This document shows, in pieces, positions 7,702 through 16,929 of a stretch of 52,322 nucleotides of DNA. Numbering within the stretch: position 1 is the first letter of the stretch; every line of letters begins with the position of its first letter. The stretch is from Bacteroidota bacterium. Its GTDB lineage: Bacteria; Bacteroidota; Bacteroidia; Bacteroidales; Prolixibacteraceae. The position numbers and the translations under genes were made by a program. The notes beneath the pieces are model-generated. The model was not told where the DNA came from and made no database searches. It worked only from the letters and a program-made list of their open reading frames with translations. The stretch spans positions 1-52,322 of the forward strand of contig JAJZSZ010000002.1 in the NCBI GenBank assembly GCA_021849365.1, in the 5' to 3' direction.

Positions 7702-9018
7702 TTAGTAGCGACTACTATCTTTTACGTAGTGAAAATGTGATCCATAACGCTCAAAAGCAGCTTTGTCCAGAGCTTCCCTATGATCAGGGTGAGCTATTGA
7801 AATCAATAATTTGGCGCGTTCCTGAAGTGTTTTTCCATAAAGATTAACTGCTCCGTATTCGGTAACCACCCAGTGCATGTTCGAGCGGGTACTTACAACT
7901 CCTGAACCTTCGATAAGTGTTGGGCAAATTTTAGAAACACCTTTTGTAGTAACCGAAGGAATAGCGATGATTGGCTTACCACCTTTTGAGTGGCCTGCAC
8001 CACGGATGAAGTCGATTTGACCGCCAACACCTGAATAATGTTTTGTTCCGATAGAGTCGGCACAAACCTGACCGGTAATATCGATAGCCAAAGCCGAGTT
8101 GATTGCTGTTACTTTATCGAGCTTGCGGATAACAGCTACATTGTTGGTGTGCCCAACGTCCATCATGGCAACCAATGGGTTATCATCAACAAAGTCGTAA
8201 ACAGCTTTTGTTCCCATCAGGAATGAAGCGACCATCTTACCTTTATCGATGCTTTTGTATTTTCCGGTAACAATTCCTTTTTCAACCAATGGTAAAATAC
8301 CGTCAGAGAACATTTCGGTATGTACACCTAAATCTTTGTGGTTACCTAATTGAGCCAAAACAGCGTTTGGAATACCACCGATACCCATTTGCAAACAAGC
8401 ACCATCTTCAACAAGAGCGGCAACATTTTTACCTAATTGAATTTCAATATCGGTAAGCGGAGCTACTCCGTGAGCATATAATGGGATGTCGTCTTCAACA
8501 AAAATATCGATCATGTCAATGCTGATCATTGCGTCACCCCAGCAACGTGGTACGTTAGGGTTAACAGCAGCAATAACAACATCAGCAGTTTCAACAGCAG
8601 CCAGAGTTGCGTCAACCGAAGTTCCCAAAGAAACAAAACCGTGTTTGTCTGGAGGCGAAACCATGATCATAGCCACGTTTACTTTCAGGTAACCTTCACG
8701 GATTAGTTTTTGAGTTTCGCTAAGGAAAACCGGAATATAATCGGCAAAACCAGCCTGTGTTTGTTTACGCATGTTACCGGCAACGAAGAATTGTTCGCTT
8801 ACGAAAATTCCTTCGAATTCAGGATTGGCGTATTCAACTGGTCCTTCGATATGGATGTGCTGAATTTTAACATCATACAATTCGCCGTTTCTTCCGCGTT
8901 CAACCATTGGTTTGATCAAAGTGTGCGGTGTAACAGCAACAGAACTCAGGTGCACCCTGTCGCCCGATTTAATAACTTTAACTGCTTCTTCTGGAGAGAC
9001 GTATTTGATTTGTTTCAT
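7702..9018 (-). CDS. acetyl-CoA hydrolase/transferase family CoA-transferase (propionate/butyrate/succinate type)
   Basis: 438 residues covering both domains of the acetyl-CoA hydrolase/4-hydroxybutyrate CoA-transferase family. The catalytic glutamate is in GVHTEMFSDG (E235), preceded by the glycine-rich MGIGGIPNAV, and the second domain has GVGGQIDFIRGA and a C-terminal TEYGAVNLYGKT. It moves CoA between short-chain acids. In a succinate-propionate fermenter the probable pair is propionyl-CoA plus succinate, which closes the cycle fed by the adjacent epimerase and decarboxylase; acetate or butyrate remain possible. It lies just upstream of the mmd operon in the same direction but is separated by its own terminator. 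A TAnnTTTG box is at 9059-9066. Confidence 0.87.
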   Translation of the reverse strand: MKQIKYVSPEEAVKVIKSGDRVHLSSVAVTPHTLIKPMVERGRNGELYDVKIQHIHIEGPVEYANPEFEGIFVSEQFFVAGNMRKQTQAGFADYIPVFLSETQKLIREGYLKVNVAMIMVSPPDKHGFVSLGTSVDATLAAVETADVVIAAVNPNVPRCWGDAMISIDMIDIFVEDDIPLYAHGVAPLTDIEIQLGKNVAALVEDGACLQMGIGGIPNAVLAQLGNHKDLGVHTEMFSDGILPLVEKGIVTGKYKSIDKGKMVASFLMGTKAVYDFVDDNPLVAMMDVGHTNNVAVIRKLDKVTAINSALAIDITGQVCADSIGTKHYSGVGGQIDFIRGAGHSKGGKPIIAIPSVTTKGVSKICPTLIEGSGVVSTRSNMHWVVTEYGAVNLYGKTLQERAKLLISIAHPDHREALDKAAFERYGSHFHYVKDSSRY

Positions 9019-9058
9019 TATAATATGATTTTGAATGAATTGCCATTTTAAACCGCGG

Positions 9059-9066
9059 CAAATATA
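9059..9066 (-). promoter_or_regulatory. -7 box (TATATTTG) of the CoA-transferase
   Basis: Minus-strand TATATTTG matches TAnnTTTG, 40 bp upstream of the start codon. The -33 partner is unclear (the CAAA at 9094-9097 is further than usual). Confidence 0.5.
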
Positions 9067-9320
9067 GATATTAAATTTTCACCCGACCTTGACCAAAATC
9101 CTTATTTAAATTGTATCTAATTAATTTGTGAGGTATGTAAAGTTTTTGTTAAGAATCGTTCACTGGATTGAAAAACAGATAGATATACAGATAATTAGAT
9201 GTGAGATTTTTGTCATGTTTATCAGCTTTCTTATTCGTTCTCTTTGATCAAAATTGCTTTATCCAAATGTTAACACTGTACTGTTATTTTCTTTTTTCCT
9301 GCTTATCAGATTGAAATATT

Positions 9321-9328
9321 TATCTTTG
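9321..9328 (+). promoter_or_regulatory. -7 box (TATCTTTG) of purL
   Basis: TATCTTTG fits TAnnTTTG, 53 bp before the purL ATG. The sequence about 20 bp upstream is T-rich without an exact TTTG. Confidence 0.55.
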
Positions 9329-9381
9329 TGGCGTCCGCAAAACAGGCAGGTTTTGTTAAACTTATCCCAAAATATTGAGAA

Positions 9382-12300
9382 ATGATTCTATTCTTCAAAA
9401 CTCCGCAGAACACTTTAATTGCTTTAAATTCAGTTGATAGGTTAAGTCAGGAAAACATTGAAAAGCTGATTTGGCTGTTTGGTGAAGCTGAAAAGCTCGA
9501 CGCCGAAGTTTTAAATGGGTGGTTTGTAGGTCCTCGAAAAGAGATGCTTACGCCCTGGAGTACCAACGCTGTAGAAATTACCCAGAACATGGGTGTTTCT
9601 GGAATACTTCGGATTGAAGAATATGTGGAAGTTGCCGGCCCGGATGCAGGTTTCGACCCGATGCTGAAAGCGCTGTACCATAACCTCGATCAGCACATTT
9701 TTACCATCGACAAAAAACCAGATCCGATTCTCGAAATAGCAGACATTGCTGCATACAACGAGCAGGAAGGTTTGGCTTTGAGTGAAGAAGAAATCAATTA
9801 CCTGAATTCGGTTTCAGAAAAACTGGGAAGAAAATTAACCGATGGTGAAGTTTTCGGATTCTCTCAAGTGAACTCTGAGCATTGCCGTCACAAAATTTTC
9901 AATGGAACATTTGTAATCGATGGGGTAGAGCAGGAGTTTTCGCTTTTCCAGCTCATCAAAAAGACCTCGCAACAAAACCCGAATTTTATTATTTCAGCAT
10001 ATAAAGACAATTGCTCGTTTGTTCAAGGACCGGTTGTTGAGCAGTTCGCTCCTAAAACTCAGGACAAACCCGACTTCTTCGAGGTTTCTGATTTGGAAAC
10101 TGTTCTTTCGCTGAAAGCTGAAACACATAATTTCCCCACAACCGTTGAGCCTTTCAATGGCGCAGCAACCGGAACAGGTGGCGAAATTCGCGACCGTATT
10201 GCTGGTGGAAAAGGCAGCTTACCCATTGCCGGAACTGCGGTTTATATGACTTCGTATCCGCGCATTGAAGATGCCCGTAGTTGGGAACAGGCCACCGAAG
10301 AACGCGACTGGTTATACCAAACTCCGGAAGAAATACTTATAAAAGCATCGAACGGCGCCAGCGATTTCGGTAATAAATTCGGTCAGCCGCTGATCACCGG
10401 ATCGGTATTAACATTCGAGCATTTCGAAAACGACAAAAAGTGGGGATTCGATAAAGTCATCATGTTGGCCGGAGGTATCGGTTTTGGCGCTAAAAAAGAC
10501 AGTCTGAAAGACGAACCAACCAAAGGCGACAAAGTGGTGCTTTTGGGTGGCGATAATTACCGCATCGGAATGGGCGGTGGAGCTGTTTCGTCGGTGGCAA
10601 CCGGTGAATTCGAAAACCACATCGAGTTGAATGCCGTTCAGCGCGCCAATCCTGAAATGCAGAAACGTGTTTACAATGCCATCCGAGCATTGAGCGAATC
10701 GACCGACAACCCAATCATTACGGTTCACGACCACGGTGCTGGCGGTCACTTAAACTGCTTGTCGGAGCTGGTTGAAGCTACCGGCGGTAAAATTGATACA
10801 TCGAAATTGCCCGTAGGCGACCCAACTCTTTCGCAAAAGGAAATCATTGGCAACGAGTCGCAGGAGCGCATGGGGCTGGTGATGCACGAAAAAGATGTGC
10901 CGCTTTTGCAGCGCATTGCCGAACGCGAGCGTGCCCCAATGTATGTAATTGGCGAGGCAACCGGCGATATGCAGTTCACCTTCGAAAACTCGAAAACCGG
11001 CGAAAAACCAATTGATTGGCAATTGTCGTACATGTTTGGTAAACCACCAAAAACGGTTTTGACCGACACCACCGTTGCTGAAAAATTCGCTGAACTGGAA
11101 TACGATCAAACTAAAATAGAAACATACCTGGAAGATTTGCTTCAACTGGAAAGTGTGGCTTGTAAAGACTGGCTCACCAACAAAGTTGACCGCTCTGTAA
11201 CCGGACGCATTGCCAAACAGCAATGTGCCGGCGAATTGCAGCTTCCTTTAAATAACGTGGGCGTTATCACGCTCGACTATCAGGGACAATATGGTTTTGC
11301 AACAACCATTGGTCACGCTCCTGTGGCTGCACTGGTTGATGCCGAAGCCGGATCGGTGCTTTCGATTGCCGAATCGCTGACCAACATCGTTTTTGCTCCG
11401 CTCACCGATCGCATGAAAGGTGTTTCATTGAGCGCCAACTGGATGTGGCCGGCTAAAAATGCCGGAGAAAATGCCCGCATCTACAAAGCTGTAAAAGCTG
11501 CCAGCGATTTTGCCATCGCGCTGGGAATCAATATCCCGACTGGAAAGGACTCGATGTCGATGACTCAGAAATACAAAGACAGCGTGGTTTATGCGCCGGG
11601 AACGGTGATCATTTCTGCATCAGGCGAAGTTTCGGATGTGAAAAAAGTAGTGGAACCCGTTCTGGTTAATGCTGAAAACTCGGCCATTTACCTGATCGAT
11701 TTCTCCGGAATCGAACGTCGTTTGGGCGGAAGCGCTTTCTCACAAATCATCAATAAACTAGGAAATTCGGCTCCTTCGGTGGCTGATCCTGCATACTTTG
11801 TAAATGCGTTCAATACCCTTCAGAATTGCATTGATGCCAACCTGATTTTGGCCGGACACGACATTGCTTCCGGAGGTTTGATCACAACTTTGCTTGAAAT
11901 GTGTTTTGGTGACAATCATTCAGGATTGAACCTTGATTTGACTGGCTTGGGCGAAACCGACAGCGTGAAAGCATTGTTCAGCGAAAATCCGGGCGTAGTG
12001 GTTCAGGTAGCTGATTCTGCTGCTTTTGAAGCAAAAATGAACGCTGCCGGAGTTTGCATCATCAAAATTGGTACACCTGCTGCAAGACGCGAATTCATTG
12101 TGAAAAACGGCGCGGATTCGTTCGATTTCGATTTGAATTCGCTGCGTGATTTGTGGTTCAAAACTTCGTATTTGCTTGACCGCAAACAGTCGGGTGAAAA
12201 GAAAGCGCTCGAACGCTACAGCAACTATAAAAAGAACGAACTGAAATACGATTTCAAAGGCTTCACCGGCAAAGCAGCCGATTTGGGCATCGACCTGAAA

Positions 12301-13071
12301 CGTCGCACACCAAGCAGAGTGAAAGCGGCCATCATTCGCGAAAAGGGTGTGAATGGAGACCGCGAAATGGCTTACGCGATGTATCTGGCCGGAATGGACG
12401 TGAAAGACGTGCACATGACCGACCTGATTTCGGGCCGCGAAACGCTCGAAGATGTGAATATGATCGTGTTCGTGGGCGGTTTCTCCAACTCCGATGTTTT
12501 GGGTTCGGCCAAAGGATGGGCCGGCGCTTTCAAATACAACGAAAAAGCAAAACAGGCACTTGATAATTTTTACAAACGCGAAGACACTTTGAGTTTGGGC
12601 GTTTGCAACGGTTGCCAGCTGATGGTTGAACTGGGCCTGGTTTATCCGGAAAAACCTGCACAGCCAAAAATGTTGCACAACGAATCGCATAAGTTTGAGT
12701 CGATCTTCGTGAATGTGGACGTTCTTCCAAACAATTCTGTGATGCTGAAATCGCTTTCAGGAATGAAACTGGGTGTTTGGGTGGCTCACGGAGAAGGAAA
12801 ATTCAGTTTGCCCCAGGAAGAATCGGCTTATTGTATTCCGATGAAATACAGCAACACCGGCTATCCGGGAAATCCAAACGGATCGGATTATCACACCGCC
12901 GGACTTTGCTCGGAAGATGGCCGCCATTTGGTGATGATGCCGCACCTCGAACGTGCTTTCAAACCATATCACTGGCCATATTATCCGCAGGAACGCAAAT
13001 TCGACGAAGTAGCGCCGTGGATCGAGGCTTTCGTGAATGCGAAAAACTGGATTGAAGAGAAAACCAAATAG
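9382..13071 (+). CDS. purL: phosphoribosylformylglycinamidine synthase, large single-chain type
   Basis: 1229 residues, close to the roughly 1300 of the large PurL in proteobacteria. It catalyses the fourth step of purine synthesis (FGAR + Gln + ATP to FGAM) in the cytoplasm. In order there is an N-terminal PurS-like part, a linker containing VNSEHCRHKIF, two AIRS-like ATP-binding halves (KAETHNFPTTVEPFNGAATG near residue 250), and a C-terminal class-I glutaminase with nucleophile Cys1075 in GVCNGCQLM and the His1188/Glu1190 pair in MPHLER. The start is supported by the promoter box 53 bp upstream. A weak hairpin follows. It is the largest gene here and carries no adjacent pur genes. Confidence 0.97.
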   Translation: MILFFKTPQNTLIALNSVDRLSQENIEKLIWLFGEAEKLDAEVLNGWFVGPRKEMLTPWSTNAVEITQNMGVSGILRIEEYVEVAGPDAGFDPMLKALYHNLDQHIFTIDKKPDPILEIADIAAYNEQEGLALSEEEINYLNSVSEKLGRKLTDGEVFGFSQVNSEHCRHKIFNGTFVIDGVEQEFSLFQLIKKTSQQNPNFIISAYKDNCSFVQGPVVEQFAPKTQDKPDFFEVSDLETVLSLKAETHNFPTTVEPFNGAATGTGGEIRDRIAGGKGSLPIAGTAVYMTSYPRIEDARSWEQATEERDWLYQTPEEILIKASNGASDFGNKFGQPLITGSVLTFEHFENDKKWGFDKVIMLAGGIGFGAKKDSLKDEPTKGDKVVLLGGDNYRIGMGGGAVSSVATGEFENHIELNAVQRANPEMQKRVYNAIRALSESTDNPIITVHDHGAGGHLNCLSELVEATGGKIDTSKLPVGDPTLSQKEIIGNESQERMGLVMHEKDVPLLQRIAERERAPMYVIGEATGDMQFTFENSKTGEKPIDWQLSYMFGKPPKTVLTDTTVAEKFAELEYDQTKIETYLEDLLQLESVACKDWLTNKVDRSVTGRIAKQQCAGELQLPLNNVGVITLDYQGQYGFATTIGHAPVAALVDAEAGSVLSIAESLTNIVFAPLTDRMKGVSLSANWMWPAKNAGENARIYKAVKAASDFAIALGINIPTGKDSMSMTQKYKDSVVYAPGTVIISASGEVSDVKKVVEPVLVNAENSAIYLIDFSGIERRLGGSAFSQIINKLGNSAPSVADPAYFVNAFNTLQNCIDANLILAGHDIASGGLITTLLEMCFGDNHSGLNLDLTGLGETDSVKALFSENPGVVVQVADSAAFEAKMNAAGVCIIKIGTPAARREFIVKNGADSFDFDLNSLRDLWFKTSYLLDRKQSGEKKALERYSNYKKNELKYDFKGFTGKAADLGIDLKRRTPSRVKAAIIREKGVNGDREMAYAMYLAGMDVKDVHMTDLISGRETLEDVNMIVFVGGFSNSDVLGSAKGWAGAFKYNEKAKQALDNFYKREDTLSLGVCNGCQLMVELGLVYPEKPAQPKMLHNESHKFESIFVNVDVLPNNSVMLKSLSGMKLGVWVAHGEGKFSLPQEESAYCIPMKYSNTGYPGNPNGSDYHTAGLCSEDGRHLVMMPHLERAFKPYHWPYYPQERKFDEVAPWIEAFVNAKNWIEEKTK

Positions 13072-13087
13072 GAAATTGAATTTGACT

Positions 13088-13127
13088 AAAAGGGCTTTCT
13101 TGAGAAATTAAGGGAGCCTTTTCTTTT
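13088..13127 (+). terminator. weak terminator after purL
   Basis: AAAGGGCT and AGCCTTTT flank a loop of about 18 nt and are followed by CTTTTTG. The stem has one G-T-type mismatch, so it is weaker than the other hairpins in the window. Confidence 0.5.
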
Positions 13128-13151
13128 TGACCTTATCATATATCAAATCTT

Positions 13152-13772
13152 ATGATCGAATATTTTCAATCGCTGGCCGACTGGTACATGAGCCACATGA
13201 ATTATCTAACGATAACACTTTTGATGGCTATCGAAAGCTCCTTTGTACCACTTCCTTCAGAAGTAGTTATTCCTCCGGCTATCTGGCAGGCGCTTAAAAC
13301 AGGCGAACTAAATATGTATCTGGTTGTAGTTTTTGCCACGATTGGTGCAGTTATTGGAGCTCTGTTCAATTATTTAATGGCTCGTTGGTTGGGAAGGGTA
13401 ATTGTGTACAGTTTTGCTGAATCGAAAGTAGGTAAGCTGTTTTTATTGAACCAGGCCAAAGTTGAACATGCGGAGGCCTATTTTAACCGACACGGAAGGA
13501 GTTCGACATTTATTGGCAGGTTGATTCCGGGAATTCGTCATTTGATTTCCATTCCTGCTGGATTAGCCAGAATGAATATCAAACAATTCGTGCTTTATAC
13601 TGCTTTGGGATCGGGTATCTGGCATATTATTCTGGCAGGGTTGAGCTATTATTTATACTCACAGCAAGATTTGCTGATGAAATATATGCACGAGATATCG
13701 TATGTTTTGTTGGCTGTTGGAGCGGTGTTCGTGGGTTACCTGGTGTGGAAATACAAGAAGAAAAAAGAATAA
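13152..13772 (+). CDS. DedA family membrane protein
   Basis: 206 residues with five or so membrane segments. It belongs to the DedA/SNARE-associated family: the signature IGRLIPGIRHLISIPAGLA (near residue 120) and an ESS-x-x-P-LPSE re-entrant loop (near 28-36) are both present. Family members act at the cytoplasmic membrane in proton-dependent lipid (undecaprenyl-phosphate or phosphatidylethanolamine) flipping and envelope stress resistance. The basic C-terminal tail KYKKKKE is cytoplasmic. It lies 80 bp after purL but beyond a hairpin, so co-transcription is uncertain. Confidence 0.9.
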   Translation: MIEYFQSLADWYMSHMNYLTITLLMAIESSFVPLPSEVVIPPAIWQALKTGELNMYLVVVFATIGAVIGALFNYLMARWLGRVIVYSFAESKVGKLFLLNQAKVEHAEAYFNRHGRSSTFIGRLIPGIRHLISIPAGLARMNIKQFVLYTALGSGIWHIILAGLSYYLYSQQDLLMKYMHEISYVLLAVGAVFVGYLVWKYKKKKE

Positions 13773-13792
13773 TCTAATATTATTATGAATTA

Positions 13793-13822
13793 AGAAAGGC
13801 ATCCGATTTCGGATGCCTTTCT
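13793..13822. terminator. bidirectional terminator between dedA and the carboxyltransferase
   Basis: AGAAAGGCATCCGA and TCGGATGCCTTTCT form a perfect 14-bp stem with a 2-nt loop between convergent genes. T-rich sequence (CTGTTTTAT) follows on the plus strand; the minus-strand flank (CTTAATTC) is less T-rich. Confidence 0.88.
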
Positions 13823-13847
13823 GTTTTATAAGAGAATTTTATTCGTC

Positions 13848-15548
13848 TTAGCAGTTCCAGTTATATAATCCTTCAACCAATCGGGCTTCTTTTTCTTCTT
13901 TCGAAAGGCTCAGGTATTTCTGACGTTCGGCTTCGTATGCACGTTGTTTAGCCAATTCTTTTTCCTTCAGTTTAGCTCCATAAATACGTTCTACTTTGTC
14001 GTGAAGGAATTTATCAGCGACATTCGGGAACAGCTCGAGAAGCAGCTCTTCTTTTTCGTTCATGGCTAATTTCACACCTTCTCCGTATTGAGGGAATGAT
14101 GGATTTGGCTGTTTTTTATAGTTAGCTGTATTGTATGGGATTTCCTGACGTGTGCCTGCGATCTTTTCACGGAAATCAGGATCAATCGGAGTTGGGGTTT
14201 TCCCATAAGCACCTCTAACCAGATTCACAAACTGAATAGAATTATTGCTGTAAAAAGGCTTGCCATTCTTTTCGTCGATGACACAGTTTACGGCCTGGGC
14301 ACCTACAATCTGACTGGTTGGTGTTACCAGTGGAGGACATCCGGCCGCCAAACGAACAGTGGGAATTACTTCAAGTACCCGAGGTAATAATTCTGCCTGC
14401 TTTAACTGTTTTAACTGGGCCAGCATGTTGGTGTACATTCCACCCGGAACTTCAGCAAATTTCACTTTTTCGTCAGGATCCGGGAAATTGAAGTATTTTT
14501 CAATTTTTCCGCAAACATCCATTAGGTTAGCTTCGTCGTTGGCTTTGGCATAAGCAATGGCGTCGTCGAAATATTTGTCGATGTGTGCAGGTAATGTATC
14601 TTTAGTGATGTCGAAATCGATTGGATAAATCTTGTAGCTGTCGATGTCAGCCATTTCAAGACGGATTTCCTTTAGTATTTTATTGATACGAACAACCGCA
14701 TCAAGGTTAATTCCGGTTTCGATTCCTAATTTGTTACAAACAATCTGGATCAGTTCGAAAGATGGAGCTGCAGGACCTCCGGCGAAATTCATAATTGCTG
14801 TATCCAGAATATCTACACCGTTCAGAATGGCTGTAATTCCGGAAGCCAGTCCGTAACCAGGGGTACAGTGTGTATGGAAATCAATCGGAATTTTTACGTT
14901 TTCTTTGTATGCTTTAATGATTTGGCCTGCTTTCATCGGAGGAATCAATCCTGCCATATCTTTCAGGGTAATCATGTCGGCGCCCATAGCTTCAAGCTCT
15001 TTGGCCATATTCACAAAATAATCGATGGTAAAGATGGCTTTGGGTAAAGGTTTTCCTTTCAAACGAGCTTTTAACCGTTCTTTTTTAGTGAATTTCGGGT
15101 CAACAGTATAGCAGGTAACACAATCAGCAAGTCCGCCATTTTCTTTAACGTACTTAATAGTTGATCTGATGTTGTTTGTATCGTTCAGTGCATCGAAAAT
15201 ACGCATGATTGAAATACCCGACTGAACAGCATTCCGGTTAAACCCTTCTATAACTTCTTCCGGATATGGATTGTACCCAAAAAGGTTACGTCCACGCGAT
15301 AAAGCTGTCAAATGCGAAATATTTCCGATTTCAGCTTTAATCTTTTCCAGACGCTCCCAAGGATCTTCATTCAGGTAGCGCATAATAGAGTCCGGAACTG
15401 CACCTCCCCATACTTCAAGCGCATAAAATCCGGCTTCTTTATAAATTGGTAAAATCCGCTCAATTTGAGCTTGTTTCATTCGTGTAGCGAAAAGAGATTG
15501 TTGCCCATCCCTCATGGTCACATCTCGTATTAATAATTTTCTGGTCAT
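13848..15548 (-). CDS. OadA/pyruvate carboxylase-B type carboxyltransferase lacking a biotin domain (transcarboxylase 5S-like)
   Basis: 566 residues. It starts with a TIM-barrel carboxyltransferase: RDVTMRDGQQSLFATRM with metal ligand D14, the carbamylated lysine in DMITLKDMAG (K196) and HTH ligands H225/H227 in DFHTHCTPGYG. A conserved C-terminal domain then runs to about residue 480, followed by a charged Lys/Glu-rich tail. There is no AMKM biotin motif; the protein ends ...GLYNWNC. Its partner must therefore be a separate biotin carrier, most simply the mmdC product about 8.8 kb away. It could be the alpha part of a sodium-pumping oxaloacetate decarboxylase, pyruvate carboxylase subunit B, or the 5S subunit of methylmalonyl-CoA:pyruvate transcarboxylase. 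It is transcribed alone. Confidence 0.88.
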   Translation of the reverse strand: MTRKLLIRDVTMRDGQQSLFATRMKQAQIERILPIYKEAGFYALEVWGGAVPDSIMRYLNEDPWERLEKIKAEIGNISHLTALSRGRNLFGYNPYPEEVIEGFNRNAVQSGISIMRIFDALNDTNNIRSTIKYVKENGGLADCVTCYTVDPKFTKKERLKARLKGKPLPKAIFTIDYFVNMAKELEAMGADMITLKDMAGLIPPMKAGQIIKAYKENVKIPIDFHTHCTPGYGLASGITAILNGVDILDTAIMNFAGGPAAPSFELIQIVCNKLGIETGINLDAVVRINKILKEIRLEMADIDSYKIYPIDFDITKDTLPAHIDKYFDDAIAYAKANDEANLMDVCGKIEKYFNFPDPDEKVKFAEVPGGMYTNMLAQLKQLKQAELLPRVLEVIPTVRLAAGCPPLVTPTSQIVGAQAVNCVIDEKNGKPFYSNNSIQFVNLVRGAYGKTPTPIDPDFREKIAGTRQEIPYNTANYKKQPNPSFPQYGEGVKLAMNEKEELLLELFPNVADKFLHDKVERIYGAKLKEKELAKQRAYEAERQKYLSLSKEEKEARLVEGLYNWNC

Positions 15549-16287
15549 TACTTTATAGTTTAATTAACGGCATAAAGTTGTCTAATAAAATTGGCTTCAA
15601 CTATGATTTTTTGAAGTTTTGCAACATTTGTTCAAAGTTTTTATAAATAGATAACATTGGGGTGATTTTGCCCCTATTTTGTTGGTCCAAAGTCTCTAGT
15701 TTTTAGTTGTTAAGGCTTATGGTGATTGTTGATATATTCTACAGCAGAGATTTTTATCCTTTTAAAATCAGAATTTATTGGTCATATTTGGCTCGTTATA
15801 AATTTTAACCGGATATTGGCAGCACTTTTGTTTGGCTTCATTTTTGCTGTAGCCAAGGGAAACATGCCTTGAATGAAGGGTTTAAGCAACGGTACCGGAC
15901 GAATGTATATTATGACCGAATTGTTACTATTTATATTCTTACTTTGTTTAGCTCTGCTGAATTATCTTACGCGAATGGCTCGTAATTTTTCATGTCGTGC
16001 CCGCGTTTGTAGTAAATCAGGATTAACCTCTATCCCAAAGTTGATTTTTGACAATAATTTTAGTTTTGAGGAAAGCTTTCATAAAGCTTATATCTCATCT
16101 GAATGTGATATAAATCAAGGAGTAAATCGGATATTTTATAAAAAGCATTTTGCAATTTTAAGTCGTAAGGTCGGTTATCCTGAAACAGTCTTTAAAACTT
16201 AAAAAGTCGTAATTAATTTATACTGTTCATGTTTTTAATTCGTTATATAACCGAAAATAATTTAATAATCACTAAAAAATACGTTCA
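15549..16287. other. 739-bp AT-rich gap without a convincing gene
   Basis: Only a 109-codon open frame (15873-16202, plus) occurs here. Its product has a short hydrophobic stretch and then a composition unlike a folded protein, with no family resemblance, so I do not call it a gene. A GGGG/CCCC mini-hairpin (about 15659-15676) is the only structured element noticed. The region must contain promoters for the leftward carboxyltransferase and the rightward exbB, but I found no exact TAnnTTTG box close to either. Confidence 0.5.
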
Positions 16288-16923
16288 ATGATATTTTTAT
16301 TAGAGACTGTGGCCGAAGTGTCATATATCGACCTTATCATGAAAGGGGGATGGTTGATGATCCCGTTGTTCCTGTTATCAATCATCGCTGTTTTTATTTT
16401 TTTCGACCGATATTCTTACCTGCGGAGCCAGAAAAAGCTTGATTCGGGCTTCTTTGATAAGTTGAATGAATTGATCCGGGCAGGGAAAGTTGACAGTGCT
16501 ATAAATTTATGTGAATCGGCAAACAGCTCCGAATCGCGTATTCTACTGAAAGGTTTGCAGAATTTGGGACGACCGATTCGTGATATTCATGAGCAAATGG
16601 AATTGGAAGGTAAACTCGAGGTTTATAAATACGAAGGAAACATGTATTTCCTTGGTGTTATTGCTGGTATTGCACCTATGCTTGGATTCATCGGTACTAT
16701 TTCCGGAGTTATAAAGATTTTCTACAACATCTCTCTGGCCGATAATATCAGTATTTCATTAATTTCGGGCGGTCTATACGAGAAGCTGATTACTTCGGGA
16801 GTGGGGTTGACCATTGGTATTATTGCTTATTTGGCTTATCACTTTTTAAACAACAAGATTAATAAAATTACACAGAACTGGGAACTCCGGTGTGTGCGGT
16901 TTATTGATCTGATTAATAAATAA
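16288..16923 (+). CDS. exbB: ExbB/TolQ family proton-channel protein
   Basis: 211 residues of the MotA/TolQ/ExbB family. A short N-terminal segment leads to the first helix (about 20-41), then a cytoplasmic loop with the GKVDSAINLCE motif, then two helices; the second contains GIAPMLGFIGTISGVI and the third SGVGLTIGIIAYLAYHF. Together with ExbD it converts proton motive force into movement of TonB for outer-membrane transport such as that by SusC proteins. It is 6 bp upstream of exbD. No TonB gene is next to it. Confidence 0.9.
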   Translation: MIFLLETVAEVSYIDLIMKGGWLMIPLFLLSIIAVFIFFDRYSYLRSQKKLDSGFFDKLNELIRAGKVDSAINLCESANSSESRILLKGLQNLGRPIRDIHEQMELEGKLEVYKYEGNMYFLGVIAGIAPMLGFIGTISGVIKIFYNISLADNISISLISGGLYEKLITSGVGLTIGIIAYLAYHFLNNKINKITQNWELRCVRFIDLINK

Positions 16924-16929
16924 GCTGTT

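Larger units (their letters stand above)
9019..9381. other. divergent intergenic region between the CoA-transferase and purL
   Basis: AT-rich spacer with no gene that I can support. It contains a promoter box for each side (9059-9066 minus, 9321-9328 plus). I do not recognise a purine riboswitch in the purL leader. Confidence 0.55.

Noticed and set aside
11920-12690. Long antisense open frame inside purL (256 codons)
   Set aside because: It lies opposite a clear PurL coding sequence, its product is rich in Phe/His/Val typical of antisense frames, and it has no promoter or homologue I recognise.
15873-16202. 109-codon open frame with a hydrophobic start
   Set aside because: No promoter box, no family resemblance, low-complexity AT-rich context and an implausible composition after the first 40 residues. 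More likely a chance frame.
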